Shown here piece by piece: positions 1-5,113 of a stretch of 5,113 nt of DNA. This stretch comes from Candidatus Melainabacteria bacterium. Lineage in GTDB: Bacteria > Cyanobacteriota > Vampirovibrionia > Obscuribacterales > Obscuribacteraceae. The notes under the pieces are model-generated. The model did not search any database, was not told where the DNA came from, and saw only the letters and a program-made list of their open reading frames with translations. The translations under genes were made by a program, and so were the position numbers. Position 1 is the first letter of the stretch, and each line of letters opens with the position of its first letter. The stretch covers positions 1-5,113 of the forward strand of contig PSRH01000103.1 of NCBI GenBank assembly GCA_003175915.1, written 5' to 3'.

Positions 1-245
1 CCAAATCGTGGCAAGGTTCTGTGGCTGGCCTAGGGTTGTCTACAGAGCGGTCCTGCTTTTTAGGAGGAAATGCAGATTTATTATTGGTAATGGAGTCTGC
101 GCCTGTATCAGCCTGTCATATGGAAGCCGCTGGCCACTTTTAAGCTGGGGCAATTCTGGTGAATCCAGGGTGCCGTCACAAGTTCTCCAACCAGGGTAAT
201 GAAGCCGATGACACTGAATTTTTTCGACCGGACCAAATATCCGAA
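1..245. other. No convincing gene; region 3' of the ligase
   Basis: I see no supportable gene here. The plus strand is open in one frame from base 2 to a TAA ending at 199, so the tail of a gene entering from the left is possible, but the peptide is rich in Cys, Trp and Arg and has no recognisable motif. On the minus strand a 69-codon frame begins with a TTG that overlaps the ligase stop codon; it has no ribosome binding site and no family resemblance. I found no GC-rich hairpin followed by a T run that would serve as a ligase terminator. A weak 5-bp stem (GCAGA 72-76 with TCTGC 96-100) is probably chance. Confidence 0.5.
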
Positions 246-1898
246 TCAAGAATAATGACCTGGGGCAATCATTTTCTTATCGGTTTTTCCCGCAAGCGTC
301 TTTGGCAGACTATCGTGAGGATCGAGAAATTCCCATTTCATGGGGCGCTTATAGCGTGACAGGTGCTTCTTGCAAAATGCTCTGAACTGACACTCCAATT
401 GTCGCTGCGCTTCTCGGCATTCGTTTCGGTCGTTAGATTTCAGCTTTTTGGCGACCTCGTCATCCATAAGCACTACGGATGCTTTGATTATCTGTCCCAG
501 GCGTTTGTTTTGCAGGGCGGTTACCGCCACGTCTTTCACTTCTCGATAGTTCCGCAGTGCCTCTTCAACGTCGCCAGCGCGAACGACAACGCCACCGACA
601 ATGACAATGTCGCCCTTCCGTCCGATCACAAACAAGTTGCCATCCTCAAGCCTACCGAAGTCGCCGCTGTAATAGTGCCCGTCGTGCAAAACTTTATTGG
701 TTGCATTTTCGTTATCCAGATATCCGTCCATCAATATTGGTCCAGATATTCGCACTTCGCCGCAACTACCGTCGGTCAGGACTTCACCCTGTTCATTGAC
801 AATATCGATTTTGACCCCGCCAATCGGTTTTCCAACCGATAGCGCCGGACCGTCTTTGTTTAGGGCAACTATTTTGCTCTCAGTCGACCCATATCCGTTG
901 TTTAATCGCTTGTCGAACCTCGCTTCAAACTTTTCCGCGAGCGATACTGTAAGAGGCGCACCACCGCATAGCAGCAGGGTTGCGTCGGTCAAGTCGATAA
1001 ATCCCTTGGGGGCCGACAGCAGCGCTCCATAAAACTGCGGCAACGCAGCAATCAAGTGCGGCTTGTGTCGGTGGATTGCTTTGACGAATCCGACGGGATC
1101 GAGATCTGTAAGCACTGTCTTAAGTCCGAGTACTTGTGCTACCAAAAAGACGGACAGTCCGTAAATATGACTTATGGGGAGTGGCGTAAGTGCGGTTAGG
1201 TTCTTTTGCAGATTGACGACATCAGCGAGGTCAGCGATATTTCTCATCAATGATCGTAAATTATGGACAGCAGCTTTCGGAGTGCCTGTGGTTCCGGAAG
1301 TGAGAATCGCTAATGCAGGTCGATCAAGGTCAAGAGTCTTTGCATCGAATGGCGATGGCTGCCCCTTGTCTTTGAAATCGGCGAAAAGCGAAACATCTAG
1401 CACGTCTAGCCCTTCTTCTCTGAACAAATTCGTTTCTGAGACGAAATTTCGGTACAACTTCTTCGAAGTGATTACCGCCTTAGCGCCCACCTTTTTGGAC
1501 ATTGCCAAAACGTCGGTAGGCTTCGCGCGAAAATCGATGAGCACCGCCATTGACTTAAGCGCCCAGCACGCCAATATCGTGGAAGTCAACTCCGGGCTGT
1601 TTTCGCTGAAGAAAACAAGCTTGTCGCTTTCCTTGACGCCACGTTCTCTAAGTTGTTCGATCGCATGCGCTAATAGATTTTCCACCTGTTTGTGCGAGAC
1701 AGCGCGTTCCTTTTCAGCAGAGATGACCACAATTGCCTGTTTATTCCGCAGTTCTTGCAAATTATTTGACGGCGCGAACAACCGCAGAATCACCTCGTCC
1801 TGTGAAAGACTTCCGTTTACCTCTTTGGGCCCCGCTGACGCAAAATCAACACTCGAGTTCGGCACTTCGAGTCGTTCAGGTTTCACTTTCATTTGCAT
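246..1898 (-). CDS. AMP-dependent acyl-CoA synthetase/ligase (ANL superfamily)
   Basis: This enzyme should activate a carboxylic acid, probably a fatty acid, with ATP to an acyl-adenylate and pass it to CoA or another acceptor; it has no signal peptide and should be cytoplasmic. The 550 residues match the usual family length. Motifs run in order: the phosphate-binding loop LTSGTTGTPKA (residues 199-209), NNGYGSTE (333-340), the ribose-binding Asp in YSGD (D413), GRKGD with the hinge Asp at 430, and the C-terminal LPKTLAGK, whose last Lys (K538) is the expected adenylation lysine. All key residues are present, so it should be active. The segment 480-515 between hinge and C-terminal Lys is long, charged and Cys-containing. 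ATG at 1898 is used; a second ATG lies two codons inside, and neither has a strong ribosome binding site. It is divergent from the acyltransferase at 2193. The substrate cannot be read from sequence; an acyl-AMP ligase or aryl-CoA ligase remains possible. Confidence 0.93.
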   Translation of the reverse strand: MQMKVKPERLEVPNSSVDFASAGPKEVNGSLSQDEVILRLFAPSNNLQELRNKQAIVVISAEKERAVSHKQVENLLAHAIEQLRERGVKESDKLVFFSENSPELTSTILACWALKSMAVLIDFRAKPTDVLAMSKKVGAKAVITSKKLYRNFVSETNLFREEGLDVLDVSLFADFKDKGQPSPFDAKTLDLDRPALAILTSGTTGTPKAAVHNLRSLMRNIADLADVVNLQKNLTALTPLPISHIYGLSVFLVAQVLGLKTVLTDLDPVGFVKAIHRHKPHLIAALPQFYGALLSAPKGFIDLTDATLLLCGGAPLTVSLAEKFEARFDKRLNNGYGSTESKIVALNKDGPALSVGKPIGGVKIDIVNEQGEVLTDGSCGEVRISGPILMDGYLDNENATNKVLHDGHYYSGDFGRLEDGNLFVIGRKGDIVIVGGVVVRAGDVEEALRNYREVKDVAVTALQNKRLGQIIKASVVLMDDEVAKKLKSNDRNECREAQRQLECQFRAFCKKHLSRYKRPMKWEFLDPHDSLPKTLAGKTDKKMIAPGHYS

Positions 1899-1939
1899 GG
1901 CTCGCTGCTGCAGAGGTTGTGCTTAATCAACGTATCCAC

Positions 1940-1957
1940 TTGGCTGCGTGCAGCCAA
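1940..1957. promoter_or_regulatory. Perfect 18-base dyad upstream of the ligase
   Basis: TTGGCTGC and GCAGCCAA are exact 8-base inverted arms around a GT centre. The dyad lies 41 bases upstream of the ligase ATG. The flanking run TAAAAAA is on the wrong side for a terminator in either direction: A's follow it on the plus strand, and T's precede it on the minus strand. Read on the minus strand, the arm TTGGCT resembles a -35 box (4 of 6) with a poor TACGTT 17 bases on. An operator over the ligase promoter is the simplest reading, but this is inference; a bound regulator is not identified. Confidence 0.4.
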
Positions 1958-2046
1958 TAAAAAAGCGCCATATCGGCGGCACCCGTCGGTTTAGTGAAAT
2001 CTTGCTTACGCCTTCTCCCAAAAAATCGACGCCGAGTCGAAGATTA

Positions 2047-2181
2047 AGTTCCGAACCGCGAGATGGAGTCTCAAGTGTTCAACACAAGCAATCGCCAGCT
2101 ACCACTATGTATCGAAAAGAAGATTTCGGAACTAACCTGTGGCAATCTAAGTCGTTATATTGGCACTATTTCTCGTTCCGA
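2047..2181. repeat. Repeated GTTCCGA word in the divergent intergenic region
   Basis: AGTTCCGAA (2047-2055) is matched by its exact reverse complement TTCGGAACT (2125-2133), and a third, partial copy GTTCCGA occurs at 2175-2181, 11 bases before the acyltransferase ATG. The inverted arms are 69 bases apart, too far for a tight hairpin but suitable for regulator binding sites. Nothing identifies the factor, and chance is a real alternative. Confidence 0.25.
2156..2161 (+). promoter_or_regulatory. Possible -10 box for the acyltransferase
   Basis: TATATT matches the TATAAT consensus at 5 of 6 positions and lies 31 bases before the ATG at 2193, leaving a leader of about 25 bases. No good -35 box is present at 16-18 bases upstream; the inverted word TTCGGAACT (2125-2133) occupies that neighbourhood, which would suit an activated promoter. 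If real, it excludes the TTG at 2160 as the translation start. Confidence 0.25.
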
Positions 2182-2192
2182 CAACCAAGTCG

Positions 2193-3113
2193 ATGTTTAG
2201 TTTAGAGACAGCTGAGTCAAACGTATATGCGCCGCGAGAGCGTTTTTTCAAGCGCTACGAAAACGAAGTCGACGAATATGGCTTCAACCCTGGGCCGTGT
2301 GCAGGTGTCGAAACGTTCGTAAGGTTCTTCTACAAAAATTGGTTCAATGTTCAAATTGCTGGTCTCACAAACATTCCGGCGCAAGGGAGCGCCGTTCTCT
2401 TTGGAAATCACTCCGGCGTTCTACCAATCGATGGATGCCTTCTCTACGACGGCATTATCAACTATCATCCAAATCCGCGGCGAGTCCGATATTTGGTGAC
2501 AGAATTTTTGTTGAATGCACCACAGGTAGGAAAAGCCTTACGCGCATATGGTGCTATTCCACCCGATTACGAAATTGCGACGAGCCTGCTACGTAAGGAG
2601 GAGCTGGTGTTTTTCTACCCGGAGGCCGAGAGTGGAACCGGTAAGTTGTTCAAGAATCGGTATAAGTTGGCCGAGTTCCATTCCGGTTTAGTTCGGGCCG
2701 CTTTAGAGATCGATTGCCCTTTGGTTCCAATTGTCACGATCGGAGCCGAAGAAATATATCCCCTTTTGGCTGATTTCAAACCCTTTGCGAAATTGCTGAA
2801 CGCACCTTATTTTCCGGTGACACCATTCTTTCCATGGTTACCTTTTCCTTTCAATATGATTCCACTACCCATACGCATCATGATGTGTGTTTGGCGTCCC
2901 TTCAAACTGAGATATCCACCAGCGTCGGTTAAGGATGGGGATTTAGTTGCTGAGATTACCAATGACATCCAAAACGATATCCAAGCAAAAATAGATGGTT
3001 TGCTCGCAATAAGAACATCTCCATTCAAGAGTTGGAAGATGGATAAAGTCAACGAATATTTGAAGAACACAAGCTCCTATTCGGCCCAGATGGAAAAACA
3101 TCGAATAGTATAA
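2193..3113 (+). CDS. PlsC-like lysophospholipid/glycerolipid acyltransferase
   Basis: The protein belongs to the phospholipid/glycerol acyltransferase (LPLAT) class, which transfers an acyl chain from acyl-CoA or acyl-ACP to a lysophospholipid or glycerolipid at the inner face of the membrane. It has 306 residues. The catalytic block is GNHSGVLPID (71-80), with His73 and Asp80 separated by six residues rather than the four of classical PlsC. The acyl-acceptor block is YPEAESGTGK (142-151), with Ala145 where most members have Gly. VPIVTIGAEEIYP (178-190) follows, then a hydrophobic Pro/Phe-rich stretch (about 211-232) that could sit on the membrane. There is no signal peptide. I chose ATG 2193: the frame opens at a TTG at 2160, but that codon has no ribosome binding site and falls within a possible -10 box. 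The gene is divergent from an acyl-activating ligase, which suggests the ligase may supply its acyl donor. A wax-ester/diacylglycerol acyltransferase role is an alternative. Confidence 0.88.
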   Translation: MFSLETAESNVYAPRERFFKRYENEVDEYGFNPGPCAGVETFVRFFYKNWFNVQIAGLTNIPAQGSAVLFGNHSGVLPIDGCLLYDGIINYHPNPRRVRYLVTEFLLNAPQVGKALRAYGAIPPDYEIATSLLRKEELVFFYPEAESGTGKLFKNRYKLAEFHSGLVRAALEIDCPLVPIVTIGAEEIYPLLADFKPFAKLLNAPYFPVTPFFPWLPFPFNMIPLPIRIMMCVWRPFKLRYPPASVKDGDLVAEITNDIQNDIQAKIDGLLAIRTSPFKSWKMDKVNEYLKNTSSYSAQMEKHRIV

Positions 3114-3253
3114 TTCTGTGTTGCAAAAACATTTTTACTTCGGCTTGTATCCTGAGTCCGGAATTCTCTAACCCTTCAGCGGAACAACCTGATCTGCTGC
3201 GCGTCTTACTCAATCAGTCTGATGCAAGAGCACGCTGATAGGGAGGAAGGCAT
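3114..3253. other. Intergenic gap between acyltransferase and M23 gene
   Basis: The gap has no strong hairpin plus T run, so no intrinsic terminator for the acyltransferase is evident and read-through into the next genes cannot be excluded. No good paired -35/-10 is visible; TTGCAA at 3121 and TATCCT at 3148 are too far apart. The right end holds a purine-rich ribosome binding site, GGAGGAAGG (3242-3250). Confidence 0.4.
3242..3250 (+). promoter_or_regulatory. Strong ribosome binding site that points to a CTG start
   Basis: GGAGGAAGG is a near-consensus Shine-Dalgarno sequence. Its GGAGG core ends 7 bases before an in-frame CTG at 3254. A second, weaker GAAGG (3256-3260) sits 8 bases before the TTG at 3269. 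Which one is used decides the N-terminus of the M23 protein. The frame is closed upstream by a TAG at 3239-3241, so no earlier start exists. Confidence 0.55.
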
Positions 3254-3268
3254 CTGAAGGCTGTTATA

Positions 3269-4192
3269 TTGGTGAGTATAAGTGTTTGCCTGACGCTGCC
3301 ATTTTGCCAGTTGGTTACGGCGCATTCCGAACCAAGAGGCAATCTTGATTCGACGTCCTACAAGCACAACTCAGAATCGAGTCCCAAGCAAAGCAGGCTG
3401 GTATGGACGGATCAGGCCTATGGCAAAGCAAGCACGCCCCAGCAAGACACGCAAACCAAATTGCTAAAGCAGATAAAAGAGCTCTCTTCCCGAATCGAGC
3501 AGTTAGACGCTGATGTTAAGGAACTGAAGATTGAACTTCACAATCAGGCTCCTCGGAAGCAGCAACTTAGCTCGTCTGCAAGTCCAATCATCCTTTCTCC
3601 GAGCGTCAGGAAGACAAAGGCTGAGACAAACTCGTCTGAAAGTAGTCTGGTAATCTCGCCGAAAATCGTCAAAGAACCTCCGTTGAGCGATATGCAATTG
3701 TGGGTCAACGAGCTAAGAAATCATGACTTAGCCATGCCCGTGAAGGGGACACAGGCGGAGTCCATAAAAGGCTCTTTCTATGAAGTCAGGTCATCGGGAA
3801 GGCATGAAGCCGTCGACATACCTGCGCCGCGCGGCACGCCAGTATTAGCTGTGGAAGGAGGTAGCATTGCTCGCTTATTCACAAGCAAAGCAGGAGGACT
3901 GACAATCTATCAACGGGATCCGACTAAGAGATACATATACTACTATGCACACCTGGACCGTTATGCCGACAATCTTCGAGAGGGCGATTCCGTCAAGAAA
4001 CAGCAGATAATCGGTTTTGTCGATTCTACAGGCAATGCCCCGGCCAATTATCCACATTTGCATTTTTCAATTAGCCGAATGCCTGATGAAGCGAGCATTT
4101 TTCATGGTGTTCCGATTGATCCTTACGAAGTGTTCAAGAAGGACTCTCAACAGCTGAGCCGACCAAAGCATCTGTTCCAAAAGAGGGAGTGA
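3269..4192 (+). CDS. Exported M23 (LytM-type) metallopeptidase with coiled coil
   Basis: This is a predicted periplasmic zinc endopeptidase that cuts peptide cross-links or stem peptides in peptidoglycan. Numbered from the TTG at 3269 (307 residues), it has a hydrophobic signal segment with a likely signal peptidase I site after VTA (16-18). A coiled coil at 65-90 shows regular hydrophobic positions L65, I69, L72, I76, L79, V83, L86, L90. A Ser/Lys-rich linker (100-140) follows, then the M23 domain (about 155-290). All zinc and catalytic residues are visible: His179 and Asp183 in HEAVD, His228 in YAHL, and His263/His265 in HLHF, so it should be catalytically competent. The common HxGxD motif has Ala instead of Gly at 181. 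The architecture (signal, coiled coil, M23) recalls EnvC-like proteins, but EnvC relatives are usually degenerate in the active site and this one is not. An upstream CTG (3254) may be the true start, adding MKAVI. It is followed 2 bases later by an L,D-transpeptidase gene. Confidence 0.92.
   Translation: MVSISVCLTLPFCQLVTAHSEPRGNLDSTSYKHNSESSPKQSRLVWTDQAYGKASTPQQDTQTKLLKQIKELSSRIEQLDADVKELKIELHNQAPRKQQLSSSASPIILSPSVRKTKAETNSSESSLVISPKIVKEPPLSDMQLWVNELRNHDLAMPVKGTQAESIKGSFYEVRSSGRHEAVDIPAPRGTPVLAVEGGSIARLFTSKAGGLTIYQRDPTKRYIYYYAHLDRYADNLREGDSVKKQQIIGFVDSTGNAPANYPHLHFSISRMPDEASIFHGVPIDPYEVFKKDSQQLSRPKHLFQKRE
3569..3688 (+). repeat. Degenerate 60-base tandem duplication in the M23 linker
   Basis: Residues 101-120 and 121-140 of the M23 protein align without gaps at a 20-residue offset. 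Both copies follow the pattern SSxxS, three hydrophobic residues, SP, then Lys. At the DNA level the first 15 bases of the copies agree at 13 positions and the first 45 at about 26. The rest has diverged. This looks like an old in-frame duplication that lengthened the flexible linker between coiled coil and catalytic domain. Confidence 0.5.
4182..4189 (+). promoter_or_regulatory. Ribosome binding site of the L,D-transpeptidase gene inside the M23 gene end
   Basis: AGAGGGAG lies in the last codons of the M23 gene, with its GGGAG ending 5 bases before ATG 4195. This supports ATG 4195 over the in-frame GTG at 4189, which overlaps the ribosome binding site itself. Placement within the preceding gene implies translational coupling. 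Confidence 0.65.
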
Positions 4193-4194
4193 AC

Positions 4195-4884
4195 ATGAGT
4201 TATTCAAGATCTTTGGCGTTTTGCGTAATGTTTACGATTCTGGCACTAGTTATGGTGCCTACAATGGCTGCAGTCCATCCGGCCAACCAGGACCAGAACG
4301 ATTCGGAACCCGTCCATTACTGGCTCCGCAAACCGTTTATTAACGGCCACTATGTCCTGGGACCCGTCATGCGCATAAACGGCTATCACCCTAATGAACC
4401 AATAGTCGTAATTGTGGATAAAGGCAGCCACCTTACTCACGTATTGCAATTACAGGAGGACGCAATAGTTAGAACGCTTACCGTGTCCAACGCTGTAGGC
4501 AAGGGCTCTACGCCATCGCCACCCGGCAGATACAAAGTTGTTGCTAAAGCAATGTATCCAGTCTGGACACCGCCCAAGGATATAGATCCCAAACAAAAAC
4601 CGGTTGCACCATATAACCAGACGCATAAGAACCCGTTGGGTGTCGCGAAGATCAGCTTGAATAAATTCGGTGTAGTTCTGCACGGCACAAATTCCCCTCG
4701 CCTGATCCGCAAAAGTGTCAGTCACGGATGCGTACGACACTCAAATGAAGACATTCTCAAGCTCTACAAACTGGTGAAGCCTGGCACGGTCGTCTACATA
4801 GTCAATCGCTGGCGGGGCAAGGTACTAGATCAAGAAGATTTCGGAATTCATCCCCGCAAGCACTCTTCGCACAGGGCAAGATAG
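4195..4884 (+). CDS. Exported L,D-transpeptidase (YkuD family)
   Basis: YkuD enzymes use a catalytic Cys to make 3-3 cross-links in peptidoglycan or to attach proteins to it, acting outside the cytoplasmic membrane. The 229-residue product has a signal peptide (Arg5, hydrophobic 7-21, likely cleavage around TMAA, 23-26), a short Trp/Tyr/Gly-rich pre-domain (about 27-67), and the YkuD domain (about 68-194). The active site is HGTNSP (163-168) followed by SHGCVRHSN (176-184), giving His163, His177, Cys179 and Arg181. Many members have Ile-Gly between the two blocks; here it is Ile-Arg (171-172). The C-terminus is basic and His-rich (HPRKHSSHRAR). No LysM or other wall-binding domain is visible. 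ATG 4195 follows the M23 stop codon by 2 bases, so the two genes almost certainly form one operon. Whether it forms cross-links or has another transfer role cannot be told from sequence. Confidence 0.93.
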   Translation: MSYSRSLAFCVMFTILALVMVPTMAAVHPANQDQNDSEPVHYWLRKPFINGHYVLGPVMRINGYHPNEPIVVIVDKGSHLTHVLQLQEDAIVRTLTVSNAVGKGSTPSPPGRYKVVAKAMYPVWTPPKDIDPKQKPVAPYNQTHKNPLGVAKISLNKFGVVLHGTNSPRLIRKSVSHGCVRHSNEDILKLYKLVKPGTVVYIVNRWRGKVLDQEDFGIHPRKHSSHRAR

Positions 4885-4956
4885 CCTGAATTGCAGGGCA
4901 GGACACACACGTGACAAAAACATTCCGGAGCGGGAGCGGACTCTTCGGCGACGCAT

Positions 4957-4985
4957 GTTGGATTGGCGCCGGCTCCAACTCCAAC
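4957..4985. repeat. Small hairpin with tandem TCCAAC after the transpeptidase gene
   Basis: GTTGGA (4957-4962) can pair with TCCAAC (4974-4979) around an 11-base GC-rich loop that contains GGCGCC. A second TCCAAC follows directly (4980-4985) and could pair instead. There is no T run after it, so it is not a standard intrinsic terminator; it could be a weak mRNA 3' structure or chance. Confidence 0.25.
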
Positions 4986-5048
4986 TAAACCTGGCCCGGC
5001 TACGTGAAACAGAATTATTCTTATCAGGCGGATGTTCACTCGGAACCC

Positions 5049-5100
5049 CTTTGACAATGTCTTTTTTGACAGTCAAAATCTGATTGGACAAAGTTTTGAC
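5049..5100 (+). promoter_or_regulatory. Putative promoter/operator with TTTTGAC repeats
   Basis: TTTTGAC occurs at 5064-5070 and 5094-5100, a one-mismatch copy CTTTGAC at 5049-5055, and the reverse complement GTCAAAA at 5072-5078. The middle pair forms the perfect palindrome TTTTGACAGTCAAAA (5064-5078). TTGACA at 5051-5056 is an exact -35 consensus; 17 bases later CAAAAT (5074-5079) is a 4-of-6 match to -10. The palindrome would cover the spacer and -10, a position typical of a repressor site. Any gene it controls begins at or beyond the window edge. Confidence 0.45.
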
Positions 5101-5101
5101 T

Positions 5102-5113
5102 GGAAGGCTAGAT
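5102..5113 (+). promoter_or_regulatory. Possible ribosome binding site of a gene starting at the window edge
   Basis: GGAAGG (5102-5107) is followed after four bases by AT at 5112-5113, the last bases of the window. If the next base is G, this would be an ATG start, with a leader of about 27 bases from the promoter proposed just upstream. The spacing is slightly short, and the missing base makes this a guess. Confidence 0.25.

Noticed and set aside
2..199. Plus-strand frame open from the window edge, possibly the end of a gene to the left
   Set aside because: It is short, rich in Cys/Trp/Arg, has no recognisable domain, and an opposite-strand frame covers the same bases; it cannot be decided without the upstream sequence.
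40..249. 69-codon minus-strand frame whose TTG overlaps the ligase TGA
   Set aside because: The overlap looks like coupling, but there is no ribosome binding site, no motif, and the composition is not protein-like.
363..842. 159-codon plus-strand frame opposite the 3' half of the ligase
   Set aside because: It is antisense to the conserved ligase motifs and has no recognisable domain or ribosome binding site.
1174..1926. 250-codon plus-strand frame opposite the ligase
   Set aside because: It is the antisense shadow of a well-conserved ligase coding sequence, Ser/Arg/Leu-rich with no motif.
2075..2085. GTGTT-C-AACAC palindrome in the divergent intergenic region
   Set aside because: Five-base arms occur by chance often, and it is not placed near any promoter-like box.
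2154..2163. Ten-base word GTTATATTGG shared with 3263-3272
   Set aside because: About a dozen such 10-base repeats are expected by chance in 5 kb; the second copy is probably coding.
3222..3257. Eleven-codon reading frame (MQEHADREEGI) ending in a TGA that overlaps the candidate CTG start of the M23 gene
   Set aside because: It has no ribosome binding site of its own and most of it simply spans the purine-rich site of the M23 gene; a chance frame is likelier than a leader peptide.
4825..5091. Minus-strand frames over the end of the transpeptidase gene and the downstream region
   Set aside because: They overlap the transpeptidase C-terminus, have Arg/Ser/Cys-rich products without motifs, and run through the promoter-like TTTTGAC region.

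Overview
This window (5113 bases, roughly balanced base composition) reads as bacterial chromosome with four well-supported protein genes and no RNA gene, mobile element or CRISPR array that I can see. The lineage cannot be fixed from the sequence. Short Sec-type signal peptides on two murein enzymes fit a diderm (Gram-negative-type) bacterium better than a Gram-positive one, but this is inference.

Layout. Bases 1-245 hold no convincing gene. On the minus strand, 1898 to 246, is a 550-residue adenylate-forming acyl-CoA/AMP ligase with all its signature motifs. A divergent intergenic region follows (1899-2192). It carries a perfect 18-base dyad and three copies of a GTTCCGA word. On the plus strand, 2193-3113 encodes a PlsC-like lysophospholipid/glycerolipid acyltransferase. 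After a 140-155 base gap come two tightly coupled plus-strand genes: an exported M23 (LytM-type) zinc endopeptidase with a coiled coil (3269-4192, possibly starting at an upstream CTG at 3254), and an exported L,D-transpeptidase of the YkuD family (4195-4884). The last 229 bases look like a promoter/operator region for a gene that begins just past the window. They contain repeated TTTTGAC words, a perfect 15-base palindrome and a GGAAGG placed as a ribosome binding site.

How the genes may work together. The left pair looks like lipid metabolism: an acyl-activating enzyme divergent from an enzyme class that transfers acyl chains to a glycerolipid. The right pair remodels peptidoglycan: one enzyme cuts cross-links or stem peptides and the other makes 3-3 cross-links or attaches proteins. 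Both themes concern the cell envelope, but joint regulation of the two pairs is not shown.

No clearly new system is visible. The points most worth checking are the probable CTG start of the M23 gene, the translationally coupled hydrolase/transpeptidase pair, the diverged motifs of the acyltransferase, and the operator-like elements at 1940-1957 and 5049-5100.
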